Positions 7,930 to 14,250 of a stretch of 16,118 bases of DNA are shown here, one piece after another; the stretch's first letter is position 1, and each line of letters opens with the position of its first letter. Source of the DNA: Verrucomicrobiota bacterium. GTDB lineage: Bacteria > Verrucomicrobiota > Verrucomicrobiia > Opitutales > Opitutaceae. Location: NCBI GenBank assembly GCA_030916665.1, contig JAUPWC010000251.1, positions 1 to 16,118 on the forward strand, in the 5' to 3' direction. Under the pieces are notes generated by a model. The model was not told the origin of the DNA. It was given only the letters and a program-made list of their open reading frames with translations, and searched no databases. Both the position numbers and the translations under genes were made by a program.

Positions 7930-8901
7930 ATGCTCCTCTCCCCTTCCCAGACCCGCGCACTCATCGTCGACGCGCTGCAACACAAGTACGCGGTGCTCGC
8001 CGTCAACGCTGACAGCCCGGCCGCCGTCTACGACGTGCTCGAGGCCGCCCGCCAGTGCGATGCACCCGTCATCATCGAAACCAGCCTCTGGCAGTTGAAA
8101 GGGCGCAGCTTCGGTGCCGGGGATGCCCTGCTCGGGCTCTCCCGGTATCATGCCGAGCTCAACGTGCTGGCCAACCACGCCACTTTTCAGCAGGTGCCCG
8201 TGGTCCTGCATACCGACCATATCAAGGGGCCCGAAACGACCGCGATTCTGGAATCGGCGATGCCTCGTTTCTCCTCCCTCTCGCTCGATTCCTCGGAAAT
8301 GACACCGGCGGAGAACATCGCGGCCATTGGCAAATTGTGCGCCAGCGCGACGCAGAGGAATCTTCCGCTGACGCTCGAGATGGAGGCCGGCGTGGACGCC
8401 GGCGTGTCGCCTTTGACTGATTGCGATACGCTCTTCGGTGCCGCCGAGAAAAACAATCCGGGCTACCTCGCTTGGTGGGCCCCCGGCGTAGGCACGCAGC
8501 ACGGACTCGGTTCCGATGGCTACCCGACCTTCAGCGCCGAGGCGGTTGGCGCGCACCAGAAACGGGCCACCGCGTTGGCGGGACGCCCCATTGGCATAGC
8601 CTTGCACGGTTCTTCCGGGTTGCCCGTCGCCAGCTTGCAGGCCGCCGTTCAGGCCGGGGTGTCCAAAGTCAACTGGTCCAGCGAGTCCCTCTTGCTCAGG
8701 TCGCAAGCGGCCCAGGAATACTTCTCCGCCCATCTCGCGCAGCTGGACAAAAAGCACAAGGATTGGAAAAACACGGCGATGGACAACGGACTGCAGGCGT
8801 TCGTCGCCTCCCGCTATGTGCCCAAGGTAGTTGATCGCATCAAACTGCTGGGTGGATTCTGTGCCGGGACTCGATTCCTCTCCACACTCGGCCGTAGTTG
8901 A
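7930..8901 (+). CDS. Class II (zinc) ketose-bisphosphate-type aldolase, divergent
   Basis: The 323-residue protein has the class II aldolase pattern: HTDH at 94-97, where Asp96 is the expected catalytic acid and His97 a zinc ligand, further zinc ligands His191 in GTQHG and His226 in LHGSSG, LDSSEM at 119-124, and a possible metal-site or catalytic Glu150 or Glu152 in LEMEAG. The phosphate-anchoring stretch, usually Asn-x-x-Thr/Asp, reads Asn248-Trp-Ser-Ser-Glu, so the substrate may differ from fructose or tagatose 1,6-bisphosphate. It would cleave a phosphorylated keto-sugar made by the upstream dehydrogenase, isomerase and kinase into two three-carbon units, like IolJ in inositol catabolism. 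It is the last gene of the operon; a 156-bp repeat begins at the base directly after its TGA stop. Confidence 0.87.
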   Translation: MLLSPSQTRALIVDALQHKYAVLAVNADSPAAVYDVLEAARQCDAPVIIETSLWQLKGRSFGAGDALLGLSRYHAELNVLANHATFQQVPVVLHTDHIKGPETTAILESAMPRFSSLSLDSSEMTPAENIAAIGKLCASATQRNLPLTLEMEAGVDAGVSPLTDCDTLFGAAEKNNPGYLAWWAPGVGTQHGLGSDGYPTFSAEAVGAHQKRATALAGRPIGIALHGSSGLPVASLQAAVQAGVSKVNWSSESLLLRSQAAQEYFSAHLAQLDKKHKDWKNTAMDNGLQAFVASRYVPKVVDRIKLLGGFCAGTRFLSTLGRS

Positions 8902-9057
8902 CCCGGATATTTCACACCTTGATCCAAAACCTATGACAAAATACCCGTTTTCTTCGACGCTGAGTCGAAGAAAAGCGACCAGGTCGCGGTTAGCCCCGAC
9001 CGAGTCGGCCCGACAGGGCGAACATTCCACACCAGCAGGTGTGAAATGTTCGGGCTA
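8902..9057. repeat. 156-bp multi-hairpin repeat with terminal inverted repeats, copy A (MITE-like)
   Basis: This segment matches 9721-9876 at 143 of 156 positions with no gaps, in the same orientation, and the similarity stops sharply on both sides. The first 17 bases (8902-8918) and bases 9038-9054 are inverted repeats matching at 15 of 17 positions. Inside are five consecutive stem-loops: an 11-bp perfect stem (8948-8958 with 8964-8974), GCGAC/GTCGC (8975-8979 with 8983-8987), CCGAC/GTCGG (8996-9000 with 9004-9008), GCCC/GGGC (9008-9011 with 9016-9019), and a 15-bp stem with one mismatch (9019-9033 with 9038-9052). It starts one base after the aldolase stop codon. AGTTG occurs at 8896-8900 and 9058-9062, a possible target duplication. 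It may serve as the operon's 3'-end structure. Confidence 0.85.
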
Positions 9058-9088
9058 AGTTGTTTCGGCTTCCTGTAACTGCGACTTT

Positions 9089-9616
9089 GTGTCCGTGACT
9101 CCCGTACTCAAATTCTGCCCGCGCTGCGGGTCACCGAATTTTCCGGCAAGATCGCCCAAGCATCACGTCTGTAAGGATTGTGCGTTCGAGTGGTTCATCA
9201 ACCCGGCCGCGGCGGCGGCATGTTTCGTCTTCGACGATGCGAACCAAGTCCTGCTGATCCGGCGGCAGAATGACCCCGGCAAGGGCATGCTGGCTCCTCC
9301 GGGCGGCTTCATCGATGTCGGCGAAACCGCCGAAGACGGCCTGCGGCGCGAACTACGCGAAGAAACCGGGCTCGAGATCAGGGATATCTCCTTTCTCTGC
9401 TCCCAACCCAATACTTACGCCTACGGCGGCTACCGCTATCCCGTGCTGGATCTTTTCTTTCGGGCGCGCGTCCCCAGCTTCAGCGGTGCGTTTGCGGGTG
9501 AAGAAACCACGGCCCTCGTGATCAAACCTGCTACCCAGATTGATCCCGCGGAGTTGGCCTTCCCCTCGATGCAGTCAGCGTGGCGCCACTATCGTAGTAA
9601 CGCAGCCCGAGAATAA
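9089..9616 (+). CDS. NUDIX hydrolase with N-terminal zinc ribbon
   Basis: The 175-residue protein begins with a zinc ribbon (Cys10, Cys13, Cys28, Cys31) followed by a NUDIX fold with a complete NUDIX box at 73-95 (GFIDVGE, seven residues, RELREETGL). Such enzymes hydrolyse nucleoside diphosphates linked to another group, with Mg or Mn bound by the box glutamates. A SQPNTY sequence follows at about 107-112, recalling the SQPW motif of NudC-type NADH pyrophosphatases, but NudC assignment is not supported beyond that. I chose the GTG at 9089 because the frame is closed by a TAA at 9056-9058 and no ATG or TTG lies between; GTG at 9095 is also possible. The gene sits alone between the two 156-bp repeat copies and is functionally unrelated to the surrounding sugar operons. 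Confidence 0.9.
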   Translation: MSVTPVLKFCPRCGSPNFPARSPKHHVCKDCAFEWFINPAAAAACFVFDDANQVLLIRRQNDPGKGMLAPPGGFIDVGETAEDGLRRELREETGLEIRDISFLCSQPNTYAYGGYRYPVLDLFFRARVPSFSGAFAGEETTALVIKPATQIDPAELAFPSMQSAWRHYRSNAARE

Positions 9617-9720
9617 TTTTGCGCAGAGAGTGGGCGGGCGCACTTCGACCAGATCATTCAAGATCGGCGAGGCATGATGTCGGATTCGCACCGCCTATTC
9701 GCTCCGGACAAAGTTCCTAT
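9617..9720. other. Short intergenic gap between the NUDIX gene and repeat copy B
   Basis: About 100 bases with no gene, terminator or clear inverted repeat that I can recognise. The last four bases (CTAT, 9717-9720) recur as CTAT at 9874-9877 at the other end of repeat copy B and could be a target-site duplication. Confidence 0.5.
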
Positions 9721-9876
9721 CCCGGATTTTTCACCCATTGATCCCAAACCCATCACAAAATATCCGTTTTCTTCGACGCCGAGTCGAAGAAAAGCGACCA
9801 AGTCGCGGTTTGCCCCGACAGAGTCGGCCCGACAGGGCGAACAATTCACACCAGCAGGTGTGAAATGTTCGGGCTA
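9721..9876. repeat. 156-bp multi-hairpin repeat, copy B (MITE-like)
   Basis: This is a direct repeat of 8902-9057 (13 substitutions, no gaps). The right terminal inverted repeat (9857-9873) is identical to that of copy A; the left one (9721-9737) has drifted and matches it at 12 of 17 positions. The stem arms of the central hairpins are intact. The copy ends at the base before the stop codon of the converging dehydrogenase gene, which reads TGA on the minus strand (9879-9877) followed directly by TAG from the repeat, giving tandem stops. CTAT at 9717-9720 and 9874-9877 flanks the 153-bp core and could be a 4-bp target duplication. Confidence 0.85.
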
Positions 9877-10995
9877 TCACCCACCCCGTGGCAATCTGAA
9901 GCCGCGCGAGTTCTTGATCCGCTGCGCCAACTCCCGGGCATATCTTTCGCCATCCAGCGGCAAATCGACCGCGCGATTCTCCCAGGCCGACAAGATCATC
10001 GCATTCGCCAACTCGAGCGAATGGGCCCCCTCGTGCAGCGCCGCGATCAATGGCCCCCCGTGCCGAATCGCCGCCACGAAGTTGGCCATGACATCCGCAT
10101 GCCGACCACCCGTATCAGCGGCCAGGTGTGGCACCGTCGCGCAAGGCAAAGTGGCAAAAGGCGCCGACGCCTGACGGGAAAAGACGGTCATGTCCGACGC
10201 ATTCTGCTGATGCTGCAACTGGCCATTCTCGTAAACAAGCCGTCCGCGCTCCCCGACAATTTCCAGGCGATTGGTACCAGGTGACTCGCCGGTTGAGGCG
10301 ATGAACACCCCGGAGGTTCCGTTCTCGTACTCCAAATAGGCGGTTACGTCATCCTCAACCTCGATGTCGTGATAGCGGCCAAAGCCACAAAAGGCCCGGA
10401 TTCGGCACGGCCTGCCGAAGATCCATTGCCAGAGGTCGAGTTGATGCGGGCACTGATTCAACAGCAGACCGCCCCCCTCCCCCGCCCAGGTACCCCGCCA
10501 CGGGGAAGTGGCATAGTACGCAGCCGGCCGAAACCAATTGGTCACAATCCAGTTGAAACGGCGAATTTCACCGAGTTCCCCACCCTGCACCAGGGCCCGG
10601 ATCTGCTGGAAGATCGGATTGGTTCTCTGCTGAAACATGACCGCCATCACCTGGGAATCGGAGCGCCTCGCCTGCAAGATCGCCGCCACATCACTCTTCT
10701 GGATGCCCACCGGCTTTTCCACCAAGACGTGCAACCCCGCTTGCAGGGCCCGAATGCACAGATCTTTGTGCGTCGGATGAGGTGTGGCCACCAGCACGGC
10801 ATCCACCGCGGCGGACTCAATCAGCGCCTCCGCCGATGGGAAACAACGGGCCGATGATGACCCGAGGAAATCCGCCGATTCACATTTGGCCAATGCGGTC
10901 AGCTGCAGACCGGGAACATGCCCCGCCGCCACACTGGCCGCATGGGCTTTGCCCATCACGCCAAGTCCGATGACGCCAAGACGAATGGCTTCCAT
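9877..10995 (-). CDS. Gfo/Idh/MocA family NAD(P)-dependent oxidoreductase
   Basis: The 372-residue protein has the Rossmann loop GLGVMG at 10-15, the EKP motif at 93-95 and the catalytic histidine His184 in LLLNQCPHQLDLW, so it looks active. It differs clearly in sequence from the dehydrogenase at 745-1932 and the partial ones at the window edges. It is the last gene of the minus-strand set and starts seven bases after the stop codon of the glycyl radical enzyme activase, so it is almost surely co-transcribed with the GRE. A weak AAGG lies five bases before its ATG, the only Shine-Dalgarno-like match among the genes here. The role is probably oxidation or reduction of the GRE substrate or product; a 1,5-anhydrofructose reductase type activity is one option because known enzymes of that kind belong to this family (inference). 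Confidence 0.9.
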   Translation of the reverse strand: MEAIRLGVIGLGVMGKAHAASVAAGHVPGLQLTALAKCESADFLGSSSARCFPSAEALIESAAVDAVLVATPHPTHKDLCIRALQAGLHVLVEKPVGIQKSDVAAILQARRSDSQVMAVMFQQRTNPIFQQIRALVQGGELGEIRRFNWIVTNWFRPAAYYATSPWRGTWAGEGGGLLLNQCPHQLDLWQWIFGRPCRIRAFCGFGRYHDIEVEDDVTAYLEYENGTSGVFIASTGESPGTNRLEIVGERGRLVYENGQLQHQQNASDMTVFSRQASAPFATLPCATVPHLAADTGGRHADVMANFVAAIRHGGPLIAALHEGAHSLELANAMILSAWENRAVDLPLDGERYARELAQRIKNSRGFRLPRGG

Positions 10996-11002
10996 GCCGG
11001 CC

Positions 11003-11911
11003 TTATCCGATGCGCACCTTCTGACAACCGAGCCCGTTCAGGGCTTCGATCCACTGTCCCGGTTCGGTCGCGGTCGGAACGCGCAGCTGCGAAGATGCCT
11101 CGGCGATTCCGATACTCGGCCGCTTGCTGTTCCCGAAATCATGATACGGCATCAGCTCAATGCCGCGTATGCGCGGGTATTTTTCATCCAGCGCCCTGAT
11201 TCCCGCGAAGTGCTCCGCGGTGTCGTTCAACCCCGGCACGATCGGACATCGGAGCAGGATATCATTCCCCCGCTGATAGGCGGTGTCGAGGTTCGCCAGA
11301 ATGAGCTCGTTCGAAACCCCGGTAAACGAACGGTGATCCTCATCTTTCGTGGCCTTGTAATCGAAGAGCAAAAGATCCACCGCGGGCAGCACGGCCTCGA
11401 ACTTCTTCGCCGCGACAAATCCCGAGGTCTCGACGCAGGTGTGGATGTTCATCTGTTTGGCGCGATTCAACAGTTCCAGGGCGAACGCCTGCTGGTAGAG
11501 CGGTTCCCCCCCGCTGAGCGTCATCCCGCCGCCCGAATTGCGATAGAATTCCACATCGGCCAACACCTCCGCCATGATGGCATCCGCGTCCATCTCCTTG
11601 CCGACGATCCTCAGGCCACGCGAATTGCATTCATCGACGCACCGCGAGCAAGTGGCACATTGCCCGAACTCGATCGCATGGTCGGATGGCCCGACGTGAT
11701 GGACCCCGTTGGAGCAGACCGCCTCGCAGGACCCGCACGCCACGCAGCGCTCTTCGGCAAAGAAGAGCTGCGGTCGCGGTGCAATCGCCTCTGGGTTGTG
11801 ACACCAGAGGCATTGCAACGGGCACCCCTTGAGGAAGATCGTAGTCCGGATTCCCGGGCCGTCGTGCAAGGAGGCCCGTTGGATATCGGTTACGATGCCC
11901 CGTTTGCTCAC
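11003..11911 (-). CDS. Glycyl radical enzyme activating enzyme (radical SAM, PFL-AE family)
   Basis: This 302-residue protein is a radical S-adenosylmethionine activase. The CxxxCxxC cluster motif is at Cys30, Cys34, Cys37 (GCPLQCLWCHNPE), the SAM-binding TLSGGEP follows near 130-136, and between them is an inserted ferredoxin-like region with two four-cysteine sets (Cys56, 59, 62, 66 and Cys85, 88, 91, 95), expected to bind two extra 4Fe-4S clusters. Such extra clusters are typical of activases for eliminase-type glycyl radical enzymes and absent from the pyruvate formate-lyase activase itself. It would abstract a hydrogen from the glycine of the GRE encoded 11 bases upstream. The start is a GTG (minus strand 11911-11909); a GAGG lies too far upstream (about 13 bases) to be a good ribosome site. 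Confidence 0.95.
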   Translation of the reverse strand: MSKRGIVTDIQRASLHDGPGIRTTIFLKGCPLQCLWCHNPEAIAPRPQLFFAEERCVACGSCEAVCSNGVHHVGPSDHAIEFGQCATCSRCVDECNSRGLRIVGKEMDADAIMAEVLADVEFYRNSGGGMTLSGGEPLYQQAFALELLNRAKQMNIHTCVETSGFVAAKKFEAVLPAVDLLLFDYKATKDEDHRSFTGVSNELILANLDTAYQRGNDILLRCPIVPGLNDTAEHFAGIRALDEKYPRIRGIELMPYHDFGNSKRPSIGIAEASSQLRVPTATEPGQWIEALNGLGCQKVRIG

Positions 11912-11922
11912 AGGCGAGGGCC

Positions 11923-14184
11923 TCAGTAGGTCTTGCGGCTCAGGATCTCAAGCTGCACATCCTTGGGCAGGTCGATATAGCGGGCGCTAAACCCGCCGAT
12001 CCGGACGAAGAGATCCTGGTACTTTTCGGGCTCGGCGAGCGCGTGTTCGAGATCCCCCTTGTTGATCACCGTGATCATGGCCTGCGCCCCACCCTTCTTG
12101 AAGTAGGTGGTCAGGGTCGCCTCCAGCTTGGCCTTGTCCTTGCTGAAGAAATCATACCCGAACCGCATGTTCTGGACCGCCCCGGCGTGGATCGCGTGGC
12201 TCGGTTTGACGATCGAGTTGATCAGGGCGGTGATGCCCTTCTTGTCGTTTCCGCCCGCGGGGGTGTTCGCATTGGCCATGGGTCCACCCGCCTTGCGTCC
12301 ATCGGGTGTCGCTCCGACCCAGCGTCCCAGAATGGTGTTCTGCTTGTTGTTGATGAGCACGTTCAGGTACCAATCGAGGTTCGTGCGCTTTCGCTGGTCG
12401 CGCACGGTGTTGCAGATGAATTCGTGCAATTCCACCATGATATCATCCGCATAGGCATCGTCGTTGCCATATTTCGGGCAGTCGATCATCAGGCGGCGCT
12501 CTTTCTCGAAGCCCACGAAATTGGCGTTCAACGCCTGGATGAGCCGCTCGGCGGAGATCACCTTGTCATCGAAAACCAGTTTCTTGATCGCCGTGAGGCT
12601 GTCCGCGGCATTGACCGTGCCAAAGGACTCGAGCGAGCCGCCCAGGTACTTGATGCCTCCGGAGAAGATGGCTTTTCCGCGCGGCAGGCAATCGTCGTAG
12701 AGCAGGCTGAGGTAGAGATAAGACGCCTGCTTGCCGGATTCGACATACTCCAGCTCCTCATGGTCGGCCAGAATCTCGATGAAGAATGCCAGCTGCTTTT
12801 TGAAGGCGGCGAAGAAATCTTCGAAGGTGCGGAAATCACGCAAATCACCGGTCGGCAAGCCCAGGCGCTTGCTCATGATGTGATCGACGCCATCACGCAT
12901 GGTTACATCCAGGGCCTTCAACACGTTGAGGGAGCCGCTCGGGGTACCAAAACCAACATGGTCCAGAACGATTTCCCCGCAGCCCAGGGGCATGTACTGC
13001 TCCGCCTCCTCGACCGTCACTTCGTAGGCATGGGCCACGCCGGGAACCAAAACGTCGTCGTTATACAGCAGCGGGAAGGTGTGACCGGCGCCGATCAGCT
13101 CAAGGGAGCGTTCCATCAAGAGGGGATTCATGCCCTCATAGAAGCGCAGGGTCAGCTGCGGCAGAATCGCCCGCCCGTAGGTCCGCGTTGTCTCGAGCGC
13201 CAGCAGGGCAAACCGGTCGGCATTGGCCTCGTTGCGCCGGCCCCGGCCGCCGATGATGATCCGACCATCGACATCGCGGAACAGCTGGTTGATCAGCTTC
13301 CAGAGAGACTGCATCAAGGACAGCGCTTCCGGTTCCGTGATGATACCCGCCTCGAGGTCGTGCACGTAGAGATCGCCGAGATAGACGTCCATCCGGCCCA
13401 ACTCCAGCGAGCCGCTCACGAGCGTGTAGAGCCATGACAGCTGCAAGGCCTCGTAGAACGACTCCGGCTTGCGCACGGCATTCCAACCCAGGACCGCGGC
13501 CAACTTTCTCAACTGCTCGGCCCGGACCGGATCCGAACAGGCCTGCGCCTTGGCCTCGGCTTCCTTTTGGAAGTGGAGGGAGGAGTCGACCAGCACCTGG
13601 ATGGCCATGAGCAGGCCCTCGAACAGCAAATGGTCGCCCTGTGAGGCTTTCGCCTTGTCGCGGTATTCCGTCACTTCCTGCTTGAGTCCGGGCAGACCCA
13701 GCCGAACCAGCTTCTCGTAGTCGACGAAGACGCCCGCCATCCGATAGATCGGCTGGGCGATCATCGGCTTGAAATTATAAGGGAGCGGCACGATCTCATC
13801 GCGGAAGAGCACCGGCAGCATCTTCGGGGTGAAGGCCGACTCCACCTTGGCCTTGGAATTTTCCTTCTTCCAGAAGTGGAGCATCTCCATGACCGCATCG
13901 CGTTGGGCGATCGGGATGTTTCCGCGCTCGACGGCATCGATGATTTTCTGCTCATGGCAGAAATACCCATAGGCGCAGTTCGGCGGGGCATTATGGGGGG
14001 AGAATCCAACCCAGCCCCAGTTGGTGCGACCGGCCAGCCGGTCGCCGTCCTGAATCGTACCCAAGGTCGCGGGAAATTGAACCCGCAGGCAATTTGCCTC
14101 CCGGATGGCAACATGGGATTGCATGTTGTTGCGGTAGGTTTGGGTGAACTCCAGTTCCATGGAGAAATCGTCAATCTTGGTCAT
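11923..14184 (-). CDS. Glycyl radical enzyme of the eliminase type, substrate unknown (often annotated pyruvate formate-lyase family)
   Basis: The 753-residue protein has both radical sites. Cys402 lies in a Gly-Cys-Gly-Glu motif (401-404), and the C-terminal glycine loop is VRIGGFSARY with the radical expected on Gly731, 22 residues before the end. The Glu two residues after the cysteine is the general base pattern of dehydratases and lyases (glycerol, propanediol, choline, hydroxyproline, isethionate), whereas true pyruvate formate-lyase has Cys-Cys; formate production is therefore unlikely. Other family stretches are SGGIKYLGG, AADSLTAIKKLVF and VGATPDGRKAG. The middle residue Gly in GCGE and a cysteine- and histidine-containing N-terminal part (residues 56-79) differ from the characterised enzymes I remember. 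The activase follows after 11 bases; a GH130 gene lies 66 bases upstream. The ATG at 14184 has no Shine-Dalgarno. The enzyme would be oxygen-sensitive. Confidence 0.93.
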   Translation of the reverse strand: MTKIDDFSMELEFTQTYRNNMQSHVAIREANCLRVQFPATLGTIQDGDRLAGRTNWGWVGFSPHNAPPNCAYGYFCHEQKIIDAVERGNIPIAQRDAVMEMLHFWKKENSKAKVESAFTPKMLPVLFRDEIVPLPYNFKPMIAQPIYRMAGVFVDYEKLVRLGLPGLKQEVTEYRDKAKASQGDHLLFEGLLMAIQVLVDSSLHFQKEAEAKAQACSDPVRAEQLRKLAAVLGWNAVRKPESFYEALQLSWLYTLVSGSLELGRMDVYLGDLYVHDLEAGIITEPEALSLMQSLWKLINQLFRDVDGRIIIGGRGRRNEANADRFALLALETTRTYGRAILPQLTLRFYEGMNPLLMERSLELIGAGHTFPLLYNDDVLVPGVAHAYEVTVEEAEQYMPLGCGEIVLDHVGFGTPSGSLNVLKALDVTMRDGVDHIMSKRLGLPTGDLRDFRTFEDFFAAFKKQLAFFIEILADHEELEYVESGKQASYLYLSLLYDDCLPRGKAIFSGGIKYLGGSLESFGTVNAADSLTAIKKLVFDDKVISAERLIQALNANFVGFEKERRLMIDCPKYGNDDAYADDIMVELHEFICNTVRDQRKRTNLDWYLNVLINNKQNTILGRWVGATPDGRKAGGPMANANTPAGGNDKKGITALINSIVKPSHAIHAGAVQNMRFGYDFFSKDKAKLEATLTTYFKKGGAQAMITVINKGDLEHALAEPEKYQDLFVRIGGFSARYIDLPKDVQLEILSRKTY

Positions 14185-14212
14185 GGCAGTAAGTGTCTTT
14201 GGTTAATTAATT

Positions 14213-14229
14213 CGGCCTGGTACTGGCCG
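14213..14229. promoter_or_regulatory. Stem-loop between the GH130 and GRE genes
   Basis: CGGCC (14213-14217) and GGCCG (14225-14229) form a 5-bp GC stem with a seven-base loop in the 66-base gap. On the minus strand it is followed by AATTAATTAA, which is AT-rich but not a T-run, so it is at best a leaky terminator, an RNA processing or stabilising structure, or the edge of a separate GRE promoter region. Confidence 0.3.
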
Positions 14230-14250
14230 GCTTGAAGAGTGTCCGGGTGA

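Noticed and set aside
8948..8974. Intrinsic terminator at the 11-bp stem of the repeat
   Set aside because: The stem is flanked TTTT before and AAAA after, so neither strand has a T-run following the hairpin; termination by structure alone is unproven.
5587..9030. Very long open frame (over 1100 codons) on the minus strand opposite the alcohol dehydrogenase, aldehyde dehydrogenase and aldolase genes
   Set aside because: It is antisense to three well-recognised genes, its translation is low-complexity and Gly/Asp/Arg/Val-rich with no known domain, and GC-rich codon bias readily keeps this frame open.
9658..9849. Small minus-strand frame in repeat copy B, similar to the same frame in copy A
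   Set aside because: The similarity is simply the DNA repeat. The 13 base changes cause many amino acid changes and the sequence is dominated by hairpin arms, so protein coding is not supported.
8902..9876. Integron cassette with attC sites around the NUDIX gene
   Set aside because: The repeats are chains of separate hairpins, the ends do not match the attC core (GTTRRRY and RYYYAAC), and no integrase is present.
8902..9876. CRISPR array
   Set aside because: Only two long repeats separated by a gene; no short regularly spaced repeats.
10784..11929. 381-codon plus-strand frame opposite the activase and the dehydrogenase start
   Set aside because: It overlaps the complete radical-SAM and ferredoxin cysteine motifs on the other strand and shows no family features.
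12043..13437. 464-codon plus-strand frame opposite the glycyl radical enzyme
   Set aside because: The minus-strand GRE is certain from its Cys and Gly radical motifs; the plus-strand translation has no recognisable domain.
11923..14184. Annotation as pyruvate formate-lyase (formate acetyltransferase)
   Set aside because: The active site has Cys-Gly-Glu rather than adjacent cysteines, and the activase carries extra ferredoxin clusters, both pointing to an eliminase-type GRE.
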